From assembly GCA_944739405.2 (NCBI GenBank), contig OX123187.2, forward strand, positions 73,764,450 through 73,828,449: a stretch of DNA of 64,000 nt, written 5' to 3'. The notes below the pieces were generated by a model. It saw only the letters and a list, made by a program, of their open reading frames with translations. It was not told the origin of the DNA and searched no databases. This document shows positions 33,456 through 44,078 of this stretch, piece by piece; position 1 is the first letter of the stretch, and each line of letters begins with the position of its first letter. The stretch is from Euclidia mi. Its lineage: Eukaryota; Arthropoda; Insecta; Lepidoptera; Erebidae. The position numbers and the translations under genes were made by a program.

Positions 33456-33973
33456 AAAACTACTCTTACTAGTGGCTTTCCTTCGGCGAGTGAGAGTGAA
33501 GCAAGCCTAAGCCTCACCAGCCATTTTCTTTTTCTTTCCTAAATGAGAAAGGTAGAGATATTAAGAAAAGTAGGAAGTTGTGTGGATAGTTTAACGTGAT
33601 TCTTCAAACAGTTGGCAACAACTATTTTGGAGCATTCTATCTCTAGATATCATTCAAGTCGTTTTCACTTTCTATCTATACGTTCTACTAATTTTAACTT
33701 TGATATTATTTTGCCATGAAAATTGACATTATCTAAATAACTTCTAGGACTAGCCACAACTCAATTCGTATTCAACCTACCATCCAACCTACACAATAAC
33801 TTTTGATGTTACATACAAATAAATTTTAATTTCTAGTGTATAGTGCTGTCTAAAAACACATACTCAAGACTACTCACCAGAAAATACTTAAGCCAAAAAG
33901 CCGCATAACTGAAGCGGACATCCAACTAAATTTGTTGTTTAATAAACCCAGCCCACTAACAATATCTTCACAG
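33456..33973. other. Unassigned DNA before candidate exon
   Basis: AT-rich with no coding signal. If the exon at 33974 is real, this is intron; it ends with a weak pyrimidine tract and ATCTTCACAG. Confidence 0.4.
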
Positions 33974-34053
33974 GCCGTTACCTTACAGCCAACGAGCGAA
34001 AAGCACTTGTCCTGCAAACTAGAGAGGGCATTTTGAACGCGTTTGGTTGGCAG
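33974..34053 (+). CDS. Candidate internal exon, 80 bp, unidentified
   Basis: Bounded by CTTCACAG on the left and CAG|GTGAAAT on the right. Only one of three frames is open, reading RYLTANERKALVLQTR then EGILNAFGWQ. It enters with two bases of a split codon and leaves at a codon boundary. It is less AT-rich than its flanks, as coding sequence would be. I do not recognise the protein. Partner exons are not evident in the window, so it could belong to a gene with long introns or be chance. Confidence 0.4.
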
Positions 34054-34140
34054 GTGAAATAACTCTGCGAAATGGTCTGCTGCGTAAGCTTAGTTTTTGG
34101 AAGGAATACCATTTTATTGGCGTTCTTATTTGATGTTTTG

Positions 34141-34177
34141 GCGTTAAAATTCATAAGTAAGTTATGAATTTTAACGC
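34141..34177. repeat. Perfect hairpin, 16-bp arms
   Basis: GCGTTAAAATTCATAA (34141-34156), loop GTAAG, then the exact reverse complement (34162-34177). Confidence 0.95.
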
Positions 34178-35647
34178 GCTTACTGCAATGAATGAAATCG
34201 CTTGGCTAATGTACTCATATTCGATGTAATCTTACCAAATCATTATTGGATTGAAATCTTATCTCCTTGAGATAATAGAGGTATTTTACACAAAACAGTT
34301 TGCTTGTAGTCTTCATCTTCTTTAATAAGTGTTGAAGCGTTGAACTGTATTACACATTTTTTCAGAACTGCACGAGTAGACTCGGAATTGATTTTATTAT
34401 GCACTCACTTGTGATTGCTCATATACCGTTTCGAAGGCGGATCTAAGATATGAATGGAGTATTTATTACGATTCAACTGAATCAGACCTTTAAGTTTCTT
34501 TAAGAGGATGGAACAAGCTTGCTATCCGCAAAGACTAAAATTATATTTGCAAGGTTTATTAGGAATAAAAACCTTCAGGACAATTTTATTTCAAAAGCGT
34601 TCGTCTCTCTCGATATACAATGGATAAAAATACTGTAGAAATAACAATTCAAGAAAATTCCATGCTCACATCAACCGCAGTCATTTCCCAACTCACAACG
34701 GACGTTGAGAAGTATCCACATCAACATGCAAAACCGATGTAAGTCGAACCGCCCGTCACTAAACGTTTTATCTTCAGATATAATCGCAAATAGAAATCAA
34801 ATACAAAGACAGCAATATTTTACAACTGTATTTATTGTAGAACAGCTATAAAGTATTAAACAGTGGCAGCGCACGCGACGTGATATTTTTGTGTTATTAC
34901 TGGCAATGTATCATTGTTTCGTTTGAAAGGTGCACGTAGTGTTCAGAAAAAACGGTTACAGCATTGCTTTACTATTCATTGAATCTTTTTATTATTTTAG
35001 TTGTATAGGATTATTTAACTACACCTTTTAATCACTATTTCATTTATTTTACAAGACACCGGTTTTAAAATTAACTCTAGGAATTTAAATACTGGTTTAA
35101 TTTTTATTTTTAATAGTTTTAATCTTGTTGAAATGAATTTTTAATTTAATTTGGTTGCAGCCTTCATTATATCTTATCTAGCCTACTTGGGTAGTATCCT
35201 TCTTAGCCTTCATTATAGACTACCTTCACAGACAGCATGAAATCATTCTAATCGGTTATTTAAAAAAGATCGAACCTGCAGTATAGGTATGCGATTAAAT
35301 TTGTAAGATGCTAACAATTATTTAGTCGGCAGCCTCATTAGTAATGTGGTTGAAGTTTCCGTGAATGTTTTCACTATGCATATACCACATTGCAAGAGCC
35401 CAAAACAACTTCTCGTATTTGGCTTTCTGCCTCGAATCAGCCTCATTGCTCAAGTATTCACATAAATAACTCCAATCCTAGTATAACGTATGGATTAAGT
35501 CTGCGAGATTAATTAGAGATTTTAATGCATTTAAAATTCTCACATTTATTTATACTATGAAAGGATCTTATATTGTCTATATTATTATCAATGAACAATT
35601 AAACTTAGCTCGTTCGATAAACTGTCCCACTTTTGGTCAATTTTCAG
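34178..35647. other. Unassigned AT-rich stretch
   Basis: Nothing recognisable: no long frame, no repeat termini, no paired splice sites. Confidence 0.45.
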
Positions 35648-35775
35648 GGGCTCCTCTCAGTATTGGAAGGATTACACTATAGTCCACGACGCTGGCCCAA
35701 GTGCGGGTTGGCAGATTTCACGTCTTTCGTGAATATCTTGGAGAATATCAGAAGACCTGGAGAACTACAAAACCA
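35648..35775 (-). repeat. SINE-B 3' fragment, minus strand
   Basis: GGGCTCCTCTCAGTATTGG, CTATAGTCCACGACGCTGG and GCGGGTTGGCAGATTTCACG are the reverse complement of the 3' half of SINE-B as seen at about 60880-60965. The tRNA-like head is missing. Confidence 0.65.
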
Positions 35776-36119
35776 CCACGTAGGTATCCAGTAGTGGCGG
35801 AGGATTGGCTTAGCATCAGTTTAATTGTTACAATGTTAAGAATGTAATAGGCACATAGCTTTGAAAAATACAAGAACACCGCAAATACAGAAATCGTTCG
35901 GAAAATTAAATGTTACGATAACAGTAAAAATGAAATCAATATAGGATCAAAAAGCTTGCGACGAAGATTGATGAAAGGTTAAAGTCCAGCTTAATGAAGG
36001 AGTAATTGTCTCGTCTATGATTGGAGTATAAATCAAACTGACAGAATTTTATTTCTTAGAAATATTACCTGTACTGTTTATGAAGTATTTGATTAAGATG
36101 AAAATGTTGGAAAAAAAAG

Positions 36120-36275
36120 ACTGCCACCGTGGTCCAGTGGATAGCGTATGCGACTGCTGGTCGGAGGTACCTGGTTCGATTCCTGGGTCGCGCAAAAGTG
36201 TTACTGGGTTTTTTCGAATTCTCAGTAGCAGCACGGAGTCTGGTGATGTGCCCGGTAACGGCAATAGTAAATAAA
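36120..36275 (+). mobile_element. tRNA-derived SINE (SINE-C)
   Basis: A-box-like GTGGTCCAGTGGATAGCG and B-box GGTTCGATTCCTGGG in a tRNA-like head starting GCCACCGTGG. The body has AGTGTTACTGGG, CTCAGTAGCAGCACG and TGCCCGGTAACGGCAATAG. Copies: 46505-46765, 50279-50535, 62850-63021 (minus). This copy is 3' truncated at the CAATAG. Confidence 0.85.
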
Positions 36276-36619
36276 TAATTTTAAAAACTTGTTGTCTGTC
36301 TTGGGATTTGAGCTTTGCTATTCGTCTGTGTTTATTATTTTAAGCCTCACCGTGCTATTTATGAATCATAGAAGTTGATGAATTCGACTTCTGTGATGAG
36401 ACATTGAACTTTGAAAGTAATATTTGGGTAATGAATGCATGCTGTTTTTGATTATCTGTAAAAGTTAAAGCAGCAGTTTTAGCAGGATGTATAAGCCATA
36501 ATTACTCTTTTTCATACTTAGTTGTTGATGGTTATATTTTCTAGCGTACTACAATGCTAACAGCCTGCAGCAATTCTGATTGTAACAAAGAAGTAAATGC
36601 TTAAACAAAAATTAGTCTG

Positions 36620-38030
36620 ACTGCGCTCTAAGGCGCACGTGTGACGCGTAAATAAATTTTATATTATTGTTTCGCGCGGCGCGAGCCGACACTCGCAATT
36701 TTTATCGTCATGATTGATAAACTTCTGGTGAACGAGCTGCTAGCGTTCCTGCAATAGAAGCTGGATGTCATGGACGAAGTGTCGGCTATCCAGATCTGTG
36801 CAACGAACTTCAGCGAGGAGGACATTGCGGCTGCCAAGCTGCTTGTGTACAGGTCGCTAAACAAATGTGACCAGATGGTGTCCCGCAGGCGTGACGGAAC
36901 AAAGAAAAGACTACAAGACATCATCACGCTGCTCAAAGAGACCGATCCTGACGACGTGCCGACGTTTGTGGCGAGGGCCTTAAACAAGTTACCTCCTGTC
37001 ACCTTCGACCACGTCGATGTTACAAGCCTTTTGAAGGACATAATTTTTCTTAAGGCAAGTTTAGCGGATGTACACAAGAAGTTGGAGACATCTCAAGATA
37101 CCGTCGCACTCTTGCGCACGGAGTTAGACGGCTTACGTAAGGTTGTCGATTTAAGTGGGTCACCGGCGCGTAGTAACATCAACACGCGCCGAGGTGCATG
37201 CGTTAATACATCGGTCGCAAGCTTCGCGTCAGCAGTTCTGTCGCCGCGGAATATTGTGACTGCTGATTGCGCTACACAAGCGCCTCGCAGCCCTGCCCCC
37301 GACCCGGCGACTCCTCCATGTATCACCGCGCGACCTAGATCAATAAAGGCTCAGCAGGAAACTGCGAGCAATCCTGTAGCTACGAAGTCCAAACCGGAAA
37401 AGGCAACAAACCGGTCTGACGTAGCAGATGATGGTTTTGTGACGGTGCAGAGGAGAAAGCGTCGTCAGAAGACCTTCAAGAACAGCTGCGGCACGGCTCC
37501 TGTGGAGCCTGGTGCAACCCTGCGCGCTGCTGCGCCGAACACACCCATGTACATCTCTCGCCTGCATTACACCACTAAGGCGGAGGACATTACGGAGTAC
37601 GTGCGCCAAAAGTTGAACTACATGCCGAGAGTACAGCTGTTGGAGTCGCGACGCAAGGTCAAATTCAAGGCGTTTGTGGTGCGGATCCCGACGTGCTTTC
37701 TGCCTGTTGTTATGAAGGAGGACTTTTGGCTGAAAGGTGTGGTGTTCCGTCGCTTCTGCGGACAAGTGCCACAAGAACGCACAACAATAACGTGGCCGTA
37801 AGTGAAGCAATATTAACATAGTATATAAGTATAATGTTTACTAACAAAAATTGTATATTGTATGTATGTTAGTATGTAAGGCATCTTAATAAAAATAATT
37901 ATGTATGTCAACCCATTGTCTAGTACCCATAGTACAAGCTCTGCTTAGTTTGGGACTAGATGGTGATGCGTGTATATATATGTATTGTGTATGTACTTAT
38001 TTAAATAAATAAATTGAAATTGAAAAATAA
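36620..38030 (+). mobile_element. LINE-like retroposon carrying ORF1 only
   Basis: One ORF1-like frame (36710-37801) is followed at once by a 3' UTR with the block CATAGTACAAGCTCTGCTTAG (37929-37949) and a TTGAAA-type repeat tail near 38016-38030. The tail block also occurs at 58307-58327 in a different truncated element. No endonuclease or RT lies between ORF1 and the tail. The 5' limit is unclear; GC-rich TTTCGCGCGGCGCGAGCC precedes the start. Confidence 0.65.
36710..37801 (+). pseudogene. LINE ORF1-like protein, one early stop
   Basis: The frame starts at ATG 36710 (MIDKLLVNELLAFLQ), hits TAG at 36755-36757, then is open for 343 codons from 36770. The N-terminal half is helical and charged (QDIITLLKETDPDDVPTFV, LPPVTFDHVDVTSLLKDI). 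It is followed by a short coiled coil, a Pro/Ala/Arg-rich linker, GFVTVQRRKRRQK, and a C-terminal RRM-like segment (MYISRLHYTTKAEDITEYV ... FKAFVVRIP ... FWLKGVVFRRF). This layout matches insect non-LTR ORF1 proteins that bind nucleic acid. There is no Cys-knuckle. A single stop suggests moderate age. Confidence 0.75.
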
Positions 38031-38391
38031 CTATTTGACATTAATGAACTAAATAAAACGTTCAAACGCTCGCTTTGTAACTGACTATTTTAACCTCTTC
38101 GGAAGTAAACAGCGCATCAGTACTTTTAATAAAAGTTATTTCCAGAGTCTAGTTAGAGTAAAAACTTAGTTCAAACCAGATTTGAAATCAAGTTTCATAG
38201 TAATATCACTTTTGTGATATGCAATATGCCTCTACGCACTTTATGTGGGCTACTTGGGTACGTGTACTTGAATCTTCGGTGACATAAAAATTTAAGACAA
38301 AACTCGATGAGATGCACAAATTGTTGCTCTATGCGTGCAGTCTTATGAAAAATTCCCCAAAACACCAAATTTCTTTTAGTGTGAGAATTGC
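38031..38391. other. Unassigned DNA
   Basis: No feature seen. Confidence 0.45.
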
Positions 38392-38480
38392 CTCGTAGAG
38401 CACGTTAAGCTGTCCGTCCCGGCTGTCATGAACATCTTAGACACTCATTACGGGGAGTCAGTACCGTCAAATAAAGTTTT
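38392..38480 (+). repeat. SINE-A internal fragment
   Basis: TCGTAGAGCACGTTAAGCTG, CCCGGCTGTCATGAACATC and GGGGAGTCAGTACCGTC match the middle of SINE-A (58968-59335). The tRNA head and tail are absent. Confidence 0.75.
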
Positions 38481-39056
38481 TGTTCCAAAAAACATTTCCA
38501 GACGTAGTATCATACTTTTTACTAAAATTAAAATGATTTAAACATAATTAAGTAAAATCCTTAAGCTGCTAAAGTTGAGCCGGTTATAGAATAATATTCA
38601 ATCTATCAAAATGATTATTTTGATAATAAGCATTGAAAATGAGAAAATATACAGGTAGAAATTATAGTAGTAGAAAATATACATTTCTTCGCAGTGTGAG
38701 AAGGAAAAATTGTACGGTTGGCTTAGCAAATTATTTAGATCACTAAGAAATGACTTGTTTCTGTAAACATGTCATCAGGGCAGTTACGCCAAAAAAAAAT
38801 TAATCAGGTCCAAGTTTAACTGCATAAGGCCTGATTTTTCATTCATGAATTTTTCAATCCTCGTAATAATATTTGTTCAAAATGCATTTTCAATCTTATG
38901 TAAGTATCATGCTTATGGCACAAATGGTATTCTCCTAAATTACATAACTGTTATTTGAATGATAACGGGACTAGCTGCGGATTTCAATATCCGATCAATC
39001 CATTTTTTTTGAGATTTTAGATTTGTTTATGACATAAGCTTCATAAAAAATATGTT
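38481..39056. other. Unassigned DNA
   Basis: AT-rich, no feature recognised. Confidence 0.45.
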
Positions 39057-39280
39057 GACTGCACGGTTGGCGTAGTGGTTTAAGCGGTTGCCTCGCCGTT
39101 TAACACTGCGCCGAGTGTTGTGGGTTCGATTCCCACACGAGACAACACTTTGTGTGATCCTTAAAATGTTGTTTCGAGTCTGGGTGTTCATTGTGTCCGT
39201 TGGTTGTATGTCTGTAAAGTCCCCCGCGATACAGGATTTATTCCTAGTGCGGGAGTTGTCTTTTTAAAAGAAAAAAAAAT
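39057..39280 (+). mobile_element. tRNA-derived SINE (SINE-D), complete
   Basis: The head has TTGGCGTAGTGGTTTAAGCG (A box) and GTGGGTTCGATTCCCACAC (B box in a T-arm hairpin). The body has GTTTCGAGTCTGGGTG and CCGCGATACAGGATTTATTCC. It ends in GAAAAAAAAAT. The 3' part recurs at 55718-55853 and the head, on the minus strand, at 48409-48480. Confidence 0.88.
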
Positions 39281-40589
39281 ATGTCAAATACAAATCTCGA
39301 ATCTTAAAATCCATGGATAGATATATTGAAATCGGCCGTAGATCGTAAATTGAACAAAGTTTCAACGTCGAACTTAACAATTTTTGTCAAATTAATTGAT
39401 AATGATATTATTAGCAGAATACTGATTATGAATCAACTCAAAGCCTAATCGCATTTCGTTCAACATACAGTTTCGGTGACAGAAAAAATACGAGAAATGG
39501 CCTGCAGACACAAGTTTTTAATACGTTAAAAAATAACGGAACTATGACTTAAATAAAGTATACTGTTTAATAATTATGGAAGAACTTTTCTGACGGTTGA
39601 AAAATTAGCTCTAAAATTAATGTATTATCTAAACTACTCACCCAATATAAATAATAACACGACAAAAATAATCAAAATACTTAAATAAAAATAACATTTA
39701 CATAGGTCAAATTAAAAATATAATATACTATCCAAGTTAAGCGAACGAATTTACCAATTGTCTTAAAAGTGAGAGAAAAGTTTCAATTTTCAATTATTAT
39801 GATTGAAATAAAATAACTACTTTTGACCTTGCATCGGGAGACTTTACGAATTTACAATGAAACATTTTATAGTCTCACAAAAGTTATATTTCAAGATTTT
39901 TCCATTTGCTTAAGTATGAATTGTAAATGAAGACTGGAACGAACGGTATTTTGTGAATACTCATATTTTTACAGAAGTTATTTTAAAACAATAGCCTTTC
40001 GGCTTTGAAAACTATATAAACTTTAAATCTGATATTATAATTAGAATGGTTCATAGAATTATTTAAAAGTATGACGTTGAATAAGCTACTGTTTACTAAG
40101 AATTGTGGTATTTCAGATACTGACAATATGGAATTTGAATTGAAAATTTGGATATGAGAGTGCCTTTTCGGAGTCTTTATAGGTTTTTATTATAAGGCTT
40201 TTCTAGTTATATAAGTGTCCTACCGTAGCCCATGAACGTTAGTGGTGCAAACCAAACCGTCATCTATTCTGGCAATAGAGTATAATATGGCAAAGGCACC
40301 CTTGTCCTCTTCTCTTTTTCTCTTTCTCCCTTTCTCTTACATCACCTATTTGTAAAGAAAAAGTTACGAGAAGAATACTTGTACATGCGACCAACCAGCA
40401 ACAATAAAGAATGTTCGACATTTTTCATCCAGTGACGAAGCATCCCTTTGTTGCAAAATGCAGAAACCCTTTGACCGCAAGCTGTAAATTTCTAATGGTA
40501 CTCGTCATATCGCACGTCTGTCGACGTCATCAAATTGCAGAATGGACGACCACACCTCGTGAGGAAAAAGTTTTAAATAAACAAACCAC
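39281..40589. other. Unassigned AT-rich stretch
   Basis: No gene or repeat end identified. Frames overlapping 40411-40716 on both strands arise from the inverted repeat that follows and are not read as genes. Confidence 0.45.
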
Positions 40590-40643
40590 GGTTGTGCTGA
40601 AACTACTCCGCTACCACTGTAGCGGAGAAGTTTCAGCACAACC
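40590..40643. repeat. Hairpin, 25-bp arms, 4-base loop
   Basis: Arms 40590-40614 and 40619-40643, starting GGTTGTGCTGAAACT and meeting at CCGCTAC CACT GTAGCGG, with one mismatch. Confidence 0.95.
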
Positions 40644-40787
40644 GACCACAACGATGATCGGCCTCGAAACCAGCGACGTAAGATTCGAGATAATGTTAAT
40701 AATGCGTAGTGCATGAAGAAATTTTAGTCGCGTCGATTACTCCTTTAAATATGCAACATACTTTTTAAAACAACGTGTTGTTTTTTC

Positions 40788-40823
40788 GTTTGCATTTGAT
40801 CGTTGCAGCGATCAAATGCAAAC
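40788..40823. repeat. Perfect hairpin, 15-bp arms
   Basis: GTTTGCATTTGATCG (40788-40802), loop TTGCAG, then the exact reverse complement (40809-40823). It lies 145 bp from the previous hairpin. Confidence 0.95.
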
Positions 40824-42342
40824 AATCCTCAATGTAAAGTACCTACATATATTTATAAGTTTGGTCTACGTAAAGTACCCCGGTACGCAGAGACTATGAA
40901 ACGCCAAATGCTCAGGTTTAAACACTTCTCTTTCTCTTTCTCGACATTGCATGCATGCTCGTTGGTTAGGGCTACTTTTAATTCGGCCCTGTTTTTAGTG
41001 CGTCACCTATCGGTTGAAGTACCTCCAACTTCGACATTTCTATTCCTTCCTTAACGATACACTTCTTTCGTATTTCTTCTGTCATCCATCCGTTCCAAAT
41101 GACCAAACCATGGCAATATTCTGTTCTTAATAATTATAAATTAGCTTAAATTTCTGGTTATAAACGATTACATGAATTTATTCGATTCAGAATGTATTCA
41201 TTTTCAACATTTTATGTCTCTTAAAGGCGTAATTTGCTGCTAATAATATTAACTCTCCTTGAGTTTGCGTAGGAATTAAGACAAGCAGTCCTGAAACTTA
41301 CGTATTTACGTAAGATTATTATTCCTATCAAGAATAAGAACCGCCTACGTTTTTTGTAGGTTCAAATTATTCTACATTCACTGGTTCAAAAGTTAATGCC
41401 TTTTGTATTTGTTTTCCTATCTATGTTCAAAGGAAAATATATTTGGTACAGAATTTATTATTTTGTTTTGTAATCTTTTTATGTGGTTTGACCTGCTCTA
41501 TTTTTCATATCGATAACAGCGCCACTAACAGGGTCTTGTTGCAATTTACTTTATTTGCTGATGTCCTCTACCAATAAACTACATACCTGCCAATTGCAGC
41601 TGTAGACAGGAGTCCCTGGAACCGAAAATCACACAACTTGAAATATACCGAAGAAGATTTTGAAATGTTTAGATAGTTATACCAATAATATCGAAATTGT
41701 AGAAATAATGTGAACCCTGAGGAACAAAATAATTAACTAAAACTTTCAACAATATAGATTCAGTGGTGTGGACGTACAAGCTTTAAAGGTTACTATCATC
41801 TAAAATATTATCAGATTTTTTTTAGCTGTCACAGCCAATATTAATAAAAAGAAACAATCAGATCATTAGCGCAAATATATCGTAACTACTTCCTGGCCCC
41901 ACAGTACACCGGGCCTAATAAAGTGGGTCGAGCAAACATCCCCCCAGCTAAAACTACGCTTGTTAACTAGTATTTTTAGTTGCTTTTGTACAATCGCTGT
42001 CTCTGGACCTGCCTGCATTTCTACCTGCCTTTTTTCCAACTTTCACGCTTACTCAAACACGTAGGATTGAAATCATTCTTTGTTTTAATATAAACCCAAA
42101 TGAATGTTGGTTTTTCATAATAATGTTGTTTACTAGGATCATTTTTCTCCGCTAAAAATTGTACTTCTTTAAAGATGGTTTGTTCGTTTGAATTATCATA
42201 TATTTCACGTAGGTTTCAGGTTAACTGTGTTGTAATTTAAAATTTACTATGTGCGAGTTAAAGAGTTTTGTGAAAAATAATTATTTTCGCGTACGTAAAC
42301 ATGTGGATGTTGGAAAACGAATTCGTTATGTAAATTCTTCAT
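40824..42342. other. Unassigned stretch
   Basis: Mostly AT-rich. A GC-richer patch at 41893-41955 follows an acceptor-like CTTCCTGGCCCCACAG, but no donor or known protein follows. No repeat family was identified. Confidence 0.4.
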
Positions 42343-42590
42343 CGTCATCATAAGCCTTTAACAGTCCACTGCTGGACTAGGCCTCTCCTTGGAAAGGAGG
42401 AATTTGGCCTACTATACCACGCTGGCCAAACGGGTTGGTATAGGGTTTGTATCAAGTTTTCCTTCTCTTACAGTGCTGTTTTCTGCATAATCTGCTCCCT
42501 CTGTCGGCTCTTATGACATCCATGGGATGATATGCGGTGGAGACAATCCGTATTCTTAATCCGTCACCACACGGATAGTATATGTAAATT
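42343..42590 (-). mobile_element. SINE-E, minus strand, copy 1
   Basis: Plus-strand order: a TCATCAT tail, CAGTCCACTGCTGGACTAGG, ACCACGCTGGCCAAACGG, CTCCCTCTGTCGGCTCTTA and TAATCCGTCACCACACGG. Nearly the same sequence runs at 63062-63295. Read on the minus strand this is a SINE whose 3' end has the RTE-like CCAGCAGTGGACTG...ATGATG tail, so an RTE LINE may supply its reverse transcriptase (inference). The 5' head lacks a clear A/B box. Confidence 0.75.
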
Positions 42591-42601
42591 CTTGCTCTAT
42601 G

Positions 42602-42910
42602 TCGGCGGGTTGCTTGATTTTTGGCCGGTATCAACACTTCACAGTTTGTTATACGTTCACACCAAATCATATTAACAAAACTGACTATAATTATTTTGGG
42701 TTACTGAACACGAAACGAGTGACAGTTTCTAGGTACTTGTTACCCGCCCGAAGTCTCCAAGAGAAGTGATAGTTGTTTTGCTCCGTTCAACGTCAACCGT
42801 CACCCCCCTCTTCCACTGTAGCGAACGTCACACTAGACTCTGTCGAAGCGCGCCATCTTCATACTTCCGTTTCGTAGTCATTGACGTCCCGTACTTATGA
42901 CCATTCCGAT
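42602..42910. repeat. Dispersed repeat H, copy 1
   Basis: 309 bp, roughly nine-tenths identical by eye to 48655-48971 in the same orientation. Shared landmarks: TCGGCGGGT, GTATCAACACTTCACA, CGAAACGAGTGACAGTTTC, TTGCTCCGTTCAACGTCAACC, TGACGTCCCGTACTTATGACC, ending ATTCCGAT. No frame. Ends ATCGG/CCGAT may be a 5-bp inverted terminus. Family unknown. Confidence 0.8.
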
Positions 42911-43208
42911 CCGGCCATCCTACCAGACACACGTCCCTGTGTGTTCTTCTGTAACAAAATTTTACACGCACAGTATCACATTGCTCGGTCACTCCTGACT
43001 TAACCCAGTTAAGGGTTGAATCAAAACAGTGTTAGGACTCCAATCTAATATTTTACAAAATTACCTCCTATATTACATTCTTAACTATTATAGGAGCTGA
43101 ATTCAGACCATCAATGACAATACAGTCAATTACCATAGACTCACGTTATAATCAAATCAAATACCTAAAGCTCTACATGTGATTCATAACCATTTATTCA
43201 GAACAGTT
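42911..43208. other. Unassigned DNA
   Basis: No feature identified. Confidence 0.4.
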
Positions 43209-43269
43209 TTTCCTGTGTTTATTCTTAAGCCTTACGCTGCTCGTAAGGCTTAAGAATAAACACAGGAAA
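43209..43269. repeat. Perfect hairpin, 28-bp arms
   Basis: Arms 43209-43236 and 43242-43269 are exact reverse complements, starting TTTCCTGTGTTTATTC and meeting at CTTACG CTGCT CGTAAG. No mismatch in 28 pairs. Confidence 0.97.
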
Positions 43270-43391
43270 GTGATGTAGTAATACTAATAGGGAGACCCAC
43301 CTACCGAAATACCTATCCTACCGGTCTTGGTTTCGAATCCTGTGCGTGAAGTTATTCCTATACTTTACACAGCAGACGACATATTCTTTTA

Positions 43392-43494
43392 CCTCCAGTT
43401 ACTAAACCAGTCACTCAACCAGTCACTCGGTTGCCACCATTCAGTAGCCTCCAGTTACTAAACCGGCGCTCAACCAGTCACTCGGTTGCCACCT
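43392..43494. repeat. Tandem duplication, 56-bp unit, two copies
   Basis: CCTCCAGTTACTAAACC starts at 43392 and at 43448. Both copies end with AACCAGTCACTCGGTTGCCACC. It abuts the next array. Confidence 0.85.
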
Positions 43495-43762
43495 ATTTAT
43501 CTGCGCATTCTCACAAGGATCGCCAAGTCCCTCCTGGACTTAATGGTTTCCTACGAAATCCATTTATCTGCGCATCTTCACAAGGATCGCCAAGTCCCTC
43601 CTGGACTTTATGGTTTCCTACGAAACCCATTTATCTGCGCATCCTCACAAGGATCGCCAAGTCCCTCCTAGACTTTATGGTTTTCTACGAAACCCATTTA
43701 TCTGCGCATCCTCACAAGGATCGCCAAGTCCCTCCTGGACTTTATGGTTTCCACGAAACCCC
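43495..43762. repeat. Minisatellite, 67-bp unit, four copies
   Basis: Units start ATTTATCTGCGCAT at 43495, 43562, 43629 and 43696, with only a few differences among them. Each includes AAGGATCGCCAAGTCCCTCC. 67 is not a multiple of three, so the frames that pass through it shift each unit and are not a real repeat protein. Confidence 0.97.
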
Positions 43763-44078
43763 AACACCAGAGTTGTCTGCCTACCGCGTACTCACGAACA
43801 ACTGCCTTCACAGCTGTATTGAATCCGATCTGTACTGATTTGCGGCTATAAATCAACCTCTGACATTGAATCACATAACCAATCTAACACCAGAGTTGTC
43901 TGCCTACCGTGTACTCACGGACAACTGCCTTCACAGTTGTATTGAATCCAATTTGTACTGATTTACGGCTACAAATCAACCTCTGACATTGAATCACACA
44001 ACCAATCAAACACCAGAGTCATCTGCCTACCGTGTACTCACGGACAACTGCCTTCACAGTTGTATTGAAGTCAACATG
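43763..44078. repeat. Minisatellite, 123-bp unit, 2.5 copies
   Basis: Units start AACACCAGAG at 43763, 43886 and 44009. Shared landmarks are CTGCCTACCGTGTACTCACGG and CAACCTCTGACATTGAATCAC. The last unit is partial. Confidence 0.95.

Noticed and set aside
40411..40716. A 101-codon frame and its opposite-strand partner
   Set aside because: They cross the 25-bp inverted repeat, which creates similar peptides on both strands; no coding evidence.
43431..43838. A repeat-containing open frame over the minisatellites
   Set aside because: The unit is 67 bp, not a multiple of three, and the frame changes every unit. Not a protein repeat, and not a CRISPR array (no short repeats with unique spacers; eukaryotic context).
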